From Rhodocyclaceae bacterium (GTDB taxonomy: Bacteria; Pseudomonadota; Gammaproteobacteria; Burkholderiales; Rhodocyclaceae), in assembly GCA_025353195.1 (NCBI GenBank), contig JANXRC010000112.1:1-41262 (forward strand): a DNA stretch of 41,262 nt. Reading direction: 5' to 3'. A program made the position numbers and the translations under genes. Of the stretch, positions 8,580 to 16,333 are shown one piece after another. The notes below the pieces were generated by a model that did not search any database, was not told where the DNA came from, and saw nothing but the letters and a program-made list of their open reading frames with translations. The first letter of the stretch is position 1. Every line of letters starts with the position of its first letter.

Positions 8580-9737
8580 TTGAGCGCTGCCCAGCGCCTG
8601 CGCCGCCTGCGGCCGTGGCACTGGCACGCTGGGGCTTTGCGCGATGCCGATGGCCGCGCCCTGATCGACGCCTCGTCGAACGACTATCTGGGCCTGAGCC
8701 AGCATCCGCTGGTGAAGGCGCGCGCTGCGGAATGGGCGCAGCGCCACGGCGCCGGAGCGCCTGCCTCGCGCCTCGTCACCGGTACGCGCGAAATCACCCT
8801 GGCGGTCGAAGAAAAGCTCGCCACCTTCAAGCGCTGTGAAGCCGCCTTGCTGTTCTCCAGCGGCTTCCAGGCCAATGCCACGGTGATCCCGGCGCTGAAG
8901 AGAGTTATGCGCAGCGGTATCCCCGGGGACGGCGCCGGTGATGCGGCGATTTTCAGCGACGCGCTCAATCACGCCAGCATGGTGCATGGCTGCCGGGTCG
9001 CCCGAGCGAAGACAGAGGTCTTCCGCCACAAGGATCTCGATCACCTCGATCATCTGCTTCAACAGCATGCGGGCCGCAAACTGATCCTCACCGAGTCGGT
9101 GTTCAGCATGGATGGCGACCGCGCCGATCTGCCGGCGCTGGTGAAACTGGCCGAGCGCCACGGCGCCACGCTGTATGTCGACGAAGCCCATGCCACCGGC
9201 GTATTGGGGCCACAGGGACGGGGACTTGCGGCTGAATGCAGCGGCGGTGTGGATGTCGTGATGGGCACGCTGGGCAAGGCCTTCGGCGCTTTCGGCGCCT
9301 ACATCGCAGGCTCGCGGACGCTGATCGACTATCTGGTGAATTGCTGCCCCGGCTTCATCTACACCACCGCGCTGCCGCCTGCGGTGCTCGGCGCCGTCGA
9401 CGCGGCGCTCGATCTGGTGCCGGGCATGGACCAGGAGCGGATGCGGCTGGCGCAGAATGCGCAGCGCCTGCGCGACGCGCTGGCGCGGCACAACTACGAC
9501 ACGCTGGGTTCCAGCACGCAGATCATTCCCGCCGTGATCGGCTGCGAAGAGGACGCGCTGGCTGCCGCCGGGCGACTCGAAGACGCAGGAGTTCTCGCCA
9601 TCGCCATCCGCCCGCCGACGGTACCGGACGGCACCAGCCGGCTACGCCTGACCCTCAGCAGCAGCCTCGGCGAGGCCGACATGCAGCGACTGCTGGATGC
9701 GGTCGCCACATGCCTGCCGGTAAGACCGCAAGGCTAA
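8580..9737 (+). CDS. bioF: 8-amino-7-oxononanoate synthase
   Basis: BioF is the PLP alpha-oxoamine synthase that condenses a pimeloyl thioester with alanine, the first ring-building step of biotin synthesis. Motifs are SSNDYLGLSQHP, LTESVFSMDGD, YVDEAHATGVLG and the cofactor lysine in GTLGKAFGAFGAY (K233 in this numbering). The TTG start at 8580 is the one offered by the track, but the frame is open upstream and reads LDTILKAHLAA, which fits the usual BioF N-terminus. A CTG at 8547, preceded by AAAGGGAT, may be the real start. Residues around [15 protein letters not shown] look like an insertion and coincide with a short repeat also present in metG. The stop overlaps that of the convergent mrp gene. 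Confidence 0.93.
   Translation: MSAAQRLRRLRPWHWHAGALRDADGRALIDASSNDYLGLSQHPLVKARAAEWAQRHGAGAPASRLVTGTREITLAVEEKLATFKRCEAALLFSSGFQANATVIPALKRVMRSGIPGDGAGDAAIFSDALNHASMVHGCRVARAKTEVFRHKDLDHLDHLLQQHAGRKLILTESVFSMDGDRADLPALVKLAERHGATLYVDEAHATGVLGPQGRGLAAECSGGVDVVMGTLGKAFGAFGAYIAGSRTLIDYLVNCCPGFIYTTALPPAVLGAVDAALDLVPGMDQERMRLAQNAQRLRDALARHNYDTLGSSTQIIPAVIGCEEDALAAAGRLEDAGVLAIAIRPPTVPDGTSRLRLTLSSSLGEADMQRLLDAVATCLPVRPQG
8900..8941 (+). repeat. short palindromic element inside bioF, also found in metG
   Basis: The core at 8913-8938 is identical over 26 bases to the reverse complement of metG 15875-15900, and 36 of 39 bases match over the wider segment. The centre is the palindrome TCCCCGGGGA. In bioF it encodes about [10 protein letters not shown], between KR and the conserved IFSDALNHASM, where other BioF proteins are shorter. 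The element is a multiple of three and keeps the frame. Confidence 0.7.
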
Positions 9738-10825
9738 GTGTTTACCACCTTGATGCTGGGGAACTTGCTGGTGTGGTCCTTGGCCCGCTCGGCGATCTTC
9801 ACCGCGATGCGCCGCGCGATGGTCTTGTAGATCTGTGTCGCCGGTCCTTCCGGATCGGCCTCGACGGTCGGCTTGCCATCGTCCATCTGCATGCGGATCG
9901 CCATGTCGAGCGGCAGGGCGCCGAGCATTTCCACGTCGTAGTCCCTGGCCATCCGGTCGCCGCCGCCGGAACCGAAAATGGGTTCGGCGTGGCCGCACTT
10001 GGAGCAGATGTGAATGCTCATGTTCTCGACGATGCCGAGGATCGGGATGCCGACCTTCTCGAACATCTTGAGGCCCTTCCTCGCATCCAGCAGGGCGATG
10101 TCCTGCGGCGTGGTGACGATGATGGCGCCGGTCACCGGCACCTGTTGCGCCAGCGTCAGCTGGATGTCGCCGGTGCCGGGCGGCATGTCGATGACGAGGT
10201 AATCCACATCGCGCCAGCGCGTCTCGGTCAGCAGTTGGGTCAGCGCCTGCGTCACCATCGGGCCGCGCCAGACCATGGGCTGCTCGGGATCGATCAGGAA
10301 GCCGATCGACATGGCCTGGATGCCGTGCGCATCCATCGGCTCGAGGCCCTTGCCATCGGCCGACTCGGGACGGCCGCTGGCGATGCCCAGCATCTGCGGC
10401 AGCGAGGGGCCATAAATGTCGGCATCGAGCAGGCCCACCGTGGCGCCTTCAGCGGCCAGTGCCAGCGCCAGATTGACCGCCGTGGTCGATTTGCCGACGC
10501 CGCCCTTGCCGCTGGCCACCGCAATGATGTTCTTGACGCCCGGAACCAGCTTGACGCCCTTCTGCACGGCGTGCGTGACCACCTTCGAATAGACGTTGGC
10601 GCTGATATTGCCGATGCCGGGGACGGTCTTCAACTGCGCAATCACTGCCGCGCGCAAGCCTTCGATCTGGCTCTTCGCCGGGTAGCCGAGTTCGACGTCG
10701 AGCGACACATCGCCGCCAGTGACGCGGATGTTCTTGGCGCTGCGGCTGCTGACCAGATCCTTGCCGGTGTTGGCATCGACCACAGTCTTGAGCGCAGCCT
10801 GAATGGTTTGTTCGTTGATGGACAT
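9734..10825 (-). CDS. apbC: Mrp/ApbC/NBP35-type iron-sulfur cluster carrier ATPase
   Basis: This 363-aa protein has an N-terminal MIP18/DUF59 domain (residues 1-85) and a deviant-Walker P-loop ATPase domain starting IIAVASGKGGVGKSTTAVNLA. Further motifs are LLDADIYGPSLPQMLG, VIDMPPGTGDIQLTL and the cluster-binding CSKCG followed by FGSGGGDRMA. ApbC/Mrp proteins bind and transfer Fe-S clusters to apo-proteins in the cytosol; a client here could be BioB, but that is inference. The end overlaps bioF by 4 bp (TAG and TAA interlock). A TATAAT hexamer lies on the minus strand at 10922-10927, about 97 bp upstream, without a good -35. In many proteobacteria this gene is next to metG; here metG is 3.4 kb away. 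Confidence 0.95.
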   Translation of the reverse strand: MSINEQTIQAALKTVVDANTGKDLVSSRSAKNIRVTGGDVSLDVELGYPAKSQIEGLRAAVIAQLKTVPGIGNISANVYSKVVTHAVQKGVKLVPGVKNIIAVASGKGGVGKSTTAVNLALALAAEGATVGLLDADIYGPSLPQMLGIASGRPESADGKGLEPMDAHGIQAMSIGFLIDPEQPMVWRGPMVTQALTQLLTETRWRDVDYLVIDMPPGTGDIQLTLAQQVPVTGAIIVTTPQDIALLDARKGLKMFEKVGIPILGIVENMSIHICSKCGHAEPIFGSGGGDRMARDYDVEMLGALPLDMAIRMQMDDGKPTVEADPEGPATQIYKTIARRIAVKIAERAKDHTSKFPSIKVVNT

Positions 10826-10934
10826 GAAAGGCCTTTGATGATGACGAAGAGTGGGGAGGAAATCGCGAGCGGCGGATTATCACCCGGAACCGTCACGTCA
10901 TACCCGAGTGAATTAGTCGGGATTATATATTATC

Positions 10935-10978
10935 CGGAGTGGCTTTGCCCGCGTCGTTTGCGGGCTTAGCCCACTCCG
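10935..10978. repeat. imperfect palindrome between histidine kinase and mrp
   Basis: An 8-bp outer stem (CGGAGTGG at 10935-10942 with CCACTCCG at 10971-10978) encloses a 6-bp inner stem (GCCCGC at 10947-10952 with GCGGGC at 10960-10965). It follows the kinase stop on the minus strand. No T-run follows, only AT-rich sequence, so it is either a weak terminator or an REP-like palindrome. Confidence 0.6.
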
Positions 10979-11032
10979 CAGGGGCATCATCAGGTTCGGC
11001 TGATTTTCCATCTTCGCCGACGGCGATCGGGA

Positions 11033-12352
11033 TCAGCCGGGCGATGCGCTCGCTTCGGCCAGCGGCAGTTCGACCCAGAAGGTGCTGCCAATGCCATCGA
11101 CGGACTCGAAGCCGATTCGGCCTCTCATTCTCTCGATCAGCCGCTTCGACATCACGAGTCCGAGGCCGACGCCCTGGATCGCCCCCTCTTCCAGACCCAG
11201 ACGCGAAAATGGATCGAACAGTTCATGCTGTTTTTCTCTCGCGACCCCGACCCCGGTATCGGCGACGAGGATGCGCAGATAGGCCGTGCCGGCTGGCTGG
11301 CACCAGATCCTCACGGTGCCGCCGGCACGATTGAACTTGACGGCATTGGATAGCAGATTCAGCAGCACCTCCTTGACCAGAACCCGGTCCGCCCACACCG
11401 CCCGGTCCGCGCCGACGCCGCAGTCATTGACCAGCCCGACGCTGTTTTTTTGCGCTTCCAGCTCGATGATCGACAGACAGGGCGCGATGACTTGTTCCGT
11501 AACGACGGGCTCGATGTTCAGCGACAGTTCGCCCGTCTCGGCGCGGCTCATCTCCAGCACCTGGGTCAGCAGATCCCCCAGATGCAGCCCCGCCGCGAGG
11601 ATGTTCCTGGCGCCTTTCTGCTGTTCATCGCTCAGCGGATGCTCCTTGTCGCCGCCAAGCCGTTCGGCAAAGCCGAGGATCGCATCCAGCGGCGCGCGAA
11701 ACTCGTGGCTCATCGACTGCAGAAACACGGCCTTGGCCCGGCTCGATTGCTCTGCTGCGTGCTGCGCCTGGCGCAGATGCGCCTTGACCCGCGCCCGGTC
11801 GCGTGCCACGACAACCCCCGCCAGGACCACCATCCCGGCGGATCCCAGCATCGAAGTCAGCATCACTCCGGGAGCGTCCGACGCGGCAATGAAACTCACG
11901 GGAACCCAGCCCATCGTCGTCGACAAATAGAGGAGCACCAACGCCGCCGCCAGCGCCACGCCCGTGACCAGGAGGATGGCGGCATTGCCGAAGGTGCTCT
12001 GCATGGCAAGGTTGGCGAGAAATCCCGGCAGTGCGATCGAGATGATGCCGCCGGTCAGGAAGGCCCATACCCCGATGATCAGAACGCCGCCGAAGTTGGC
12101 CACCACCAGGCCGAGGGTAATGTCTCCCGTGGCACGAATCAGGATCGCGCCGAGCACCGGAGTCAGAATGCCGGCCGCGAACAGGGCATATTCCACCGCC
12201 GGGAGATGCCCGCGCACCACGACGACGCCCAACAGCATCAGCGAAACGACCAGCGAGATAGTCAGCAGGGACTTGGCGATGCCCCTGTGACGCGTGTTCT
12301 TGCGCGGATCATCACGGCCTTCGGGCGGCACAAACCAATCGATCACATCCAT
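11033..12352 (-). CDS. orphan membrane sensor histidine kinase
   Basis: This 439-aa protein begins with about six transmembrane helices (residues ~27-185) with little periplasmic loop, suggesting it senses something in or near the membrane. A helical linker leads to the dimerisation domain with SMSHEFRAPLDAILGF, the phosphoacceptor being H216; FRAPLD replaces the usual LRTPL. The ATPase domain is complete: LLNLLSNAVKF (N box), VADTGVGV (G1), GVGLGLVMSKRL (G2). No receiver domain is fused and no response regulator gene is adjacent, so the partner is unknown. The ATG has GAGGGGGA about 7 bases upstream. It stands between mrp and the inverted-repeat cassette. Confidence 0.9.
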   Translation of the reverse strand: MDVIDWFVPPEGRDDPRKNTRHRGIAKSLLTISLVVSLMLLGVVVVRGHLPAVEYALFAAGILTPVLGAILIRATGDITLGLVVANFGGVLIIGVWAFLTGGIISIALPGFLANLAMQSTFGNAAILLVTGVALAAALVLLYLSTTMGWVPVSFIAASDAPGVMLTSMLGSAGMVVLAGVVVARDRARVKAHLRQAQHAAEQSSRAKAVFLQSMSHEFRAPLDAILGFAERLGGDKEHPLSDEQQKGARNILAAGLHLGDLLTQVLEMSRAETGELSLNIEPVVTEQVIAPCLSIIELEAQKNSVGLVNDCGVGADRAVWADRVLVKEVLLNLLSNAVKFNRAGGTVRIWCQPAGTAYLRILVADTGVGVAREKQHELFDPFSRLGLEEGAIQGVGLGLVMSKRLIERMRGRIGFESVDGIGSTFWVELPLAEASASPG

Positions 12353-12382
12353 GTAGCAATCCCCCTCGCGGCCCCGACAAGG

Positions 12383-12420
12383 CCGTCAATATCCATCGGT
12401 GAAGCCCATTTTATTGACGG
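12383..12420. repeat. inverted repeat upstream of the histidine kinase
   Basis: CCGTCAAT (12383-12390) and ATTGACGG (12413-12420) form a perfect 8-bp inverted repeat with a 22-bp spacer, 30 bp upstream of the kinase start. A second pair, TATGCAC (12482-12488) and GTGCATA (12502-12508), lies further out. Either could be an operator. The 12353-12529 gap holds nothing else I can name. Confidence 0.4.
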
Positions 12421-12529
12421 TCCAATCCGCCACATAGGACATATGACCGCCCATGCGATCGATTCTCGGCAAGGAAGACCCTATGCACAATAGGTGATTC
12501 GGTGCATACGAAACCGGCAGATGCGGCGC

Positions 12530-12814
12530 CGTATCACCAGCGCCGACTCCTGGGTTTCCCTCTCCGCGGAGATGCCGGGACTCGCCCCGGCGGGCGAGAT
12601 ACTTTCTTGTGATGCGACAAGAAAGTACCCAAAGAAGCGCACCCCCGCCGCCTCGGCCCTGCGGGCTGCCCTCGCTGCGGAAGGCCCGCCGGGCCGGTCG
12701 CTAAACTCGCTGCGCTCAGACAACGCGACCGGACTTCCCCCGGCGTACCTTCCTCGCTCGGCGGGTCAGAGGGGGAATGAAAGTCGTCGCGCGTGTGAGG
12801 CCGTGGCAAGAATG
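12530..12814 (+). repeat. left arm (A) of a large inverted repeat
   Basis: About 285 bp that recur in inverted orientation at 13812-14109 with high identity and small indels. Shared landmarks in order are the terminus ACCAGCGCCGACTCCTGGGT, a GGGACTCGCCCCGGCGGGCGAG block, the hairpin-forming pair ACTTTCTTGT/ACAAGAAAGT, GGAAGGCCCGCCGGGCCGG, CTTCCTCGCTCGGCGGG and an end at GTGGCAAGAAT. Short ORFs in it (for example 12494-12874) are low-complexity products of the repeat, not convincing genes. It resembles intergenic repeats seen in betaproteobacteria; that comparison is from memory. Confidence 0.85.
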
Positions 12815-12877
12815 AACGCGACGCTGGCCTTATTGCTCCACTTACGCATGGGCCCTTTCATGACGGTGATATAGTCC

Positions 12878-12891
12878 AATCAATTCAATTC
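12878..12891 (+). repeat. inner 14-bp inverted repeat, left copy
   Basis: AATCAATTCAATTC lies just before the ribosome binding site of the HIRAN gene. Its exact reverse complement is at 13801-13814, 48 bp after the stop codon, abutting arm B. Confidence 0.6.
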
Positions 12892-12904
12892 CAGGAGCAA
12901 ACAA

Positions 12905-13753
12905 ATGCACTGGATCATCGTTATCGGCATCATCGCCTTTCTCTTCTATGCACTGACGCGCAAGAGTCCGGGCACCAAGCCTTCCGGCAAATCAAGCTCT
13001 GGTGGCAAATCAGCGGGGCAGGGCACCAAGTTCCTGCCACCGATCCCCGAGGGCTTTCAAATCTTCAATGGACGGTTGGCCGTCGCAGGTGTCGAACACA
13101 GGCGCGATGATGCCATCCGCTTCGCCGGAGCTTCCGACCAGACGCTTGCGCTGGAACGCGAATCCGACAACACGCACGATGCGAACGCCATCAAGATCAT
13201 TGGCGTGTCACGCGGCACGCGCTGCTTTATCGGATACGTCCCCAAAGAAGTCGCCGAACAGATCGTCGGCAGCGGCCTTGTGGATGCCGTTCAACCGCGC
13301 TTGGAACGCATTTGGCGCACCGACAACGGCTTCGTCGATGTCACCTTCCAGATCGTCGGCCCGAAGGACAAGAGAGCACAATACGAAGACTTCCTGAACA
13401 ACAAGCCTGCCGACGCTTGGCAGAAGGAATGTTTGAAGTTCTTTGGGTTGCCAGTCTCCAAGGGACTCACCCTTGCACAGGCCGCGCAGATCATCGCGGT
13501 ACACCGCAAGAAACTGGAAATCGAAGACAAGACCCAACTCGACGAGTGGGATGCCTACGAGGAAATCTGCGAACAGTTCGACGAAGCCGATTTCCGAGAG
13601 GAGTTCGAATTAAAAAAGGTAAGTGCCAAGGCGCTTAAAGAAGCACTGGAGGCGTTGAAGCAGGAAGGTGACACGATGCGTTCGCTAGCCGGTGACATCG
13701 ACAAAGTTGTTGATAAGGTCATTGCTTTGAAGCCCGAGTTGGAGAAGAAATAG
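12905..13753 (+). CDS. membrane-anchored HIRAN-domain protein
   Basis: This 282-aa protein has one N-terminal transmembrane helix (HWIIVIGIIAFLFYAL, residues 2-17), a basic low-complexity linker, then a HIRAN-like domain at about 50-165. Motifs are FNGRLAVAGVEHRRDDAIRF, LALERESDNTHDANAIKI and CFIGYVPKEVAEQIV. The C-terminal ~100 residues are charged helices, probably a coiled coil (EELKK.. to ALKPELEKK). HIRAN domains bind DNA 3' ends in SWI2/SNF2 enzymes and also occur alone in bacteria. A membrane-tethered one suggests a role at the inner membrane, but the function is unknown. The ATG has AGGAG 8 bases upstream. Its codon use is less GC-extreme and more lysine-rich than the neighbours. It is the only gene between two large inverted repeats, consistent with transfer as a cassette. 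Confidence 0.75.
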   Translation: MHWIIVIGIIAFLFYALTRKSPGTKPSGKSSSGGKSAGQGTKFLPPIPEGFQIFNGRLAVAGVEHRRDDAIRFAGASDQTLALERESDNTHDANAIKIIGVSRGTRCFIGYVPKEVAEQIVGSGLVDAVQPRLERIWRTDNGFVDVTFQIVGPKDKRAQYEDFLNNKPADAWQKECLKFFGLPVSKGLTLAQAAQIIAVHRKKLEIEDKTQLDEWDAYEEICEQFDEADFREEFELKKVSAKALKEALEALKQEGDTMRSLAGDIDKVVDKVIALKPELEKK

Positions 13754-13800
13754 TGGCGGCGGATTAGCTGGCGGTCACACGCGATAAAAAGTCAGCTTTT

Positions 13801-13814
13801 GAATTGAATTGATT
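13801..13814 (-). repeat. inner 14-bp inverted repeat, right copy
   Basis: GAATTGAATTGATT is the exact reverse complement of 12878-12891. On this side it abuts arm B directly, whereas on the left about 60 bp separate it from arm A. Confidence 0.6.
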
Positions 13815-14109
13815 CTTGCCACGGCCTGACACGCGCGACGGCTTTCATTCCCCTCTGTCCCGCCGAGCGAGGAAGGTTCGCCGGGGGTCGTCCGGTCGCG
13901 TTGTCCGACGACGGCCGTTTTTTGGCCGGCTAGTTTAGCGACCGGCCCGGCGGGCCTTCCGCAGCGAGGGTAGCCCGAAGGGCTGGGGCGGCGGGGCACG
14001 CTTCTTTGGGTACTTTCTTGTCGTGCAACAAGAAAGTACCTCGCCCGCCGGGGCGAGTCCCGGCATCTCCGTTGAGGAAGAAGACCCAGGAGTCGGCGCT
14101 AGCGATACG
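13812..14109 (-). repeat. right arm (B) of a large inverted repeat
   Basis: About 298 bp that are the reverse complement of arm A (12530-12814). The main differences are an extra GGCCGGCCAAAAAACGGCC-like hairpin near 13905-13930 in place of GCTGCGCTC, and scattered substitutions. The outer terminus (AGTCGGCGCTAGCGATACGG) reaches to within 70 bp of the metG start, so metG promoter elements must lie in or next to the repeat. Confidence 0.85.
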
Positions 14110-14123
14110 GCACCCCGCGCCGG

Positions 14124-14129
14124 TACAAT
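14124..14129 (+). promoter_or_regulatory. possible metG -10 element
   Basis: TACAAT lies 51 bp before the metG ATG, just outside inverted-repeat arm B. The -35 position falls inside the repeat terminus and is poor (AGCGAT at 17-bp spacing). Weak evidence. Confidence 0.3.
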
Positions 14130-14179
14130 GCACCCCTTGAGATGCGGCCGCCGCCGCCAGCACCCGGAAAGACCGTGTC

Positions 14180-16333
14180 ATGACCCGCAAGATTCTCCTT
14201 ACCGCCGCCCTGCCCTATGCCAACGGCGCGATTCACCTCGGCCATCTGGTCGAATACATCCAGACCGATATCTGGACCCGCTTCCAGAAGATGCGCGGCC
14301 ATGAATGCTGGTTCGTCTGCGCCGACGACACCCATGGCACGCCGATCATGCTGCGTGCGGAAAAGGAAGGCATCACGCCGGAACAGTTGATCGAGCGCGT
14401 GCACGCCGAACATTCCCGCGATTTCGCCGGTTTCCATGTCGCCTTCGACAATTACTACACCACCCATTCGGACGAAACACGCCACTACTCCGAAGACATT
14501 TTCACCAAGCTCAAGGCCGCCGGCCTGATCGAAATCCGCTCGATCGAGCAGTACTACGATCCGGTCAAGCAGATGTTCCTGCCGGACCGCTTCATCAAGG
14601 GCGAGTGCCCGAAGTGCGGGACCAAGGACCAGTACGGCGATGCCTGCGAATCCTGCGGCGCAGCCTACGCGCCGACCGACCTGAAGAATCCCTACTCGGC
14701 GGTATCGGGTGCGCAGCCGGTACTGAAGTCGTCCGACCACTATTTCTTCAAGCTCTCCGACCCGCGCTGCCAGGACTTCCTGCGGCAGTGGACGCAGCAG
14801 GAAGAGCGGCTGCAACCGGAGGCCGCCAACAAGCTGCAGGAATGGCTGGGCGCGCCCGGCGAGAATAAGCTCACCGACTGGGACATCTCGCGCGACGCGC
14901 CCTACTTCGGCTTCGAGATTCCCGGCGCGCCGGGAAAATTCTTCTACGTCTGGCTCGACGCGCCGATCGGTTACATGGGTTCGTTCAAGAACTTCTGCGA
15001 CAGGAAGGGGCTCGATTTCGACGAGTTCTGGGGCAAGGATTCGAAGGCCGAGCTGTATCACTTCATCGGCAAGGACATCCTCTACTTCCATGCCCTGTTC
15101 TGGCCGGCGGAACTGGCGCATGCCGGCTACCGGACGCCGACCAAGGTCTTCGCCCACGGCTTCCTGACCGTCGACGGCGCCAAGATGTCGAAGTCGCGCG
15201 GCACCTTCATCACCGCCGAGAGCTACCTGACGCAGGGGCTCAATCCGGAATGGCTGCGCTACTACTTCGCCGCCAAGCTCAACGGCAGCATGGAAGACAT
15301 CGACCTCAACCTCGAGGACTTCACCCAGCGCGTGAATTCCGACCTGATCGGCAAGTACATCAACATCGCCAGCCGCGCGGCGGGATTCATTGCAAAGCGT
15401 TTTGACGGCAAGTTGCAGCGGGAGCACGTCATCGCCCGATTCAAGGCGGAATTGCCGGGATTGATGGAGGCTGCCGATGAAATCGCCGGGTATTACGAGG
15501 GCCGTGATACGGCGCGCGCCCTGCGCCGTGTCATGGCGCTAGCCGACCAGATCAATCAGTACGTGGACAGGAACCAGCCCTGGGTACTGGCCAAGCAGGA
15601 GGGACAGGACGCCAAGCTGCACGAGGTCTGCACGCTGCTGATCAATGCCTTCCGCCTGCTAACCATCTACCTCAAGCCGGTGCTGCCCAAGCTGGCGCAA
15701 CGCGCCGAGGAGTTCCTCAACGTCGCCCCGTTGCATTGGGCGGATGCCGGCCATCTGCTGCCGATCAGCCACCCGATCAACCCCTACGAACATCTGATGC
15801 AGCGCATCGACGCGAAGCAGATCGACGCACTGATCGCCGCCAACCGCGAATCGTTGGAGCCCACCGCCGTAGCGCCGGCGCCGTCCCCGGGGATACCGCT
15901 TCGCGTAACTCCTGAGCCGCACTCGCCGCAACGTCACGCCCAGCACCAGCAGGCCACGGAGGACAAGGTGCAGGCACAGACCAGCCCCGTGGAACCCGCT
16001 ATCTCGATCGACGACTTCAGCAAGGTCGACCTGCGCATCGCCCGCATCGCCGACGCGCAGCACGTCGAAGGCGCCGACAAGCTGATCCGCCTCACACTGG
16101 ATCTCGGCGAGGGTGACACGCGCAATGTCTTCGCCGGCATCAAGTCAGCCTACGATCCGGCACAGCTGGTCGGGCGGCTCACGGTTATGGTGGCCAACCT
16201 CGCGCCGCGCAAGATGAAGTTCGGCCTGAGCGAGGGCATGGTGCTGGCCGCGTCGGACACCGACGGCAAGTCGCCCGGTCTGTTTCTGCTTTCGCCCGAC
16301 AGCGGCGCGCAGCCGGGCATGCGCGTGAAGTAA
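14180..16333 (+). CDS. metG: methionyl-tRNA synthetase
   Basis: MetRS charges tRNA-Met in the cytosol. The 717-aa protein shows the class I signature [13 protein letters not shown] (HIGH-type) near residue 10, a zinc knuckle with CPKCG and CESCG (about 148-164), KMSKSRGTF with its first lysine at about 335, the helical anticodon-binding domain, and a C-terminal EMAP/OB-fold dimerisation domain ([26 protein letters not shown]). It is of the long, dimeric type. The linker between the last two domains ([22 protein letters not shown]) contains a short palindromic element also present in bioF. The stop codon overlaps the acylphosphatase ATG (TAATG), so the two are translationally coupled. Confidence 0.97.
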   Translation: MTRKILLTAALPYANGAIHLGHLVEYIQTDIWTRFQKMRGHECWFVCADDTHGTPIMLRAEKEGITPEQLIERVHAEHSRDFAGFHVAFDNYYTTHSDETRHYSEDIFTKLKAAGLIEIRSIEQYYDPVKQMFLPDRFIKGECPKCGTKDQYGDACESCGAAYAPTDLKNPYSAVSGAQPVLKSSDHYFFKLSDPRCQDFLRQWTQQEERLQPEAANKLQEWLGAPGENKLTDWDISRDAPYFGFEIPGAPGKFFYVWLDAPIGYMGSFKNFCDRKGLDFDEFWGKDSKAELYHFIGKDILYFHALFWPAELAHAGYRTPTKVFAHGFLTVDGAKMSKSRGTFITAESYLTQGLNPEWLRYYFAAKLNGSMEDIDLNLEDFTQRVNSDLIGKYINIASRAAGFIAKRFDGKLQREHVIARFKAELPGLMEAADEIAGYYEGRDTARALRRVMALADQINQYVDRNQPWVLAKQEGQDAKLHEVCTLLINAFRLLTIYLKPVLPKLAQRAEEFLNVAPLHWADAGHLLPISHPINPYEHLMQRIDAKQIDALIAANRESLEPTAVAPAPSPGIPLRVTPEPHSPQRHAQHQQATEDKVQAQTSPVEPAISIDDFSKVDLRIARIADAQHVEGADKLIRLTLDLGEGDTRNVFAGIKSAYDPAQLVGRLTVMVANLAPRKMKFGLSEGMVLAASDTDGKSPGLFLLSPDSGAQPGMRVK
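15871..15913 (-). repeat. short palindromic element inside metG, also found in bioF
   Basis: The reverse complement of 15875-15900 is identical over 26 bases to bioF 8913-8938; the flanks extend the match to 36 of 39. In metG it encodes about [13 protein letters not shown] in the flexible linker before the EMAP domain, a place tolerant of insertion. The outer end (CGCCGTAGCGCCGGCGCCG) resembles the termini of the large repeats at 12530 and 14109. Confidence 0.7.

Noticed and set aside
7225-8580. 451-aa minus-strand ORF over bioA
   Set aside because: Antisense shadow of bioA; no domain is recognisable and bioA motifs are intact.
9236-10969. 577-aa plus-strand ORF across bioF and mrp
   Set aside because: Runs out of frame through bioF and antisense to mrp; composition is typical of a shadow frame.
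12494-12874. 126-aa ORF in repeat arm A (and the like in arm B)
   Set aside because: It is translation of the inverted repeat; the two arms give different reading frames and no start signals are conserved.
14099-15427. 442-aa minus-strand ORF over metG
   Set aside because: Antisense to metG, which has complete synthetase motifs.
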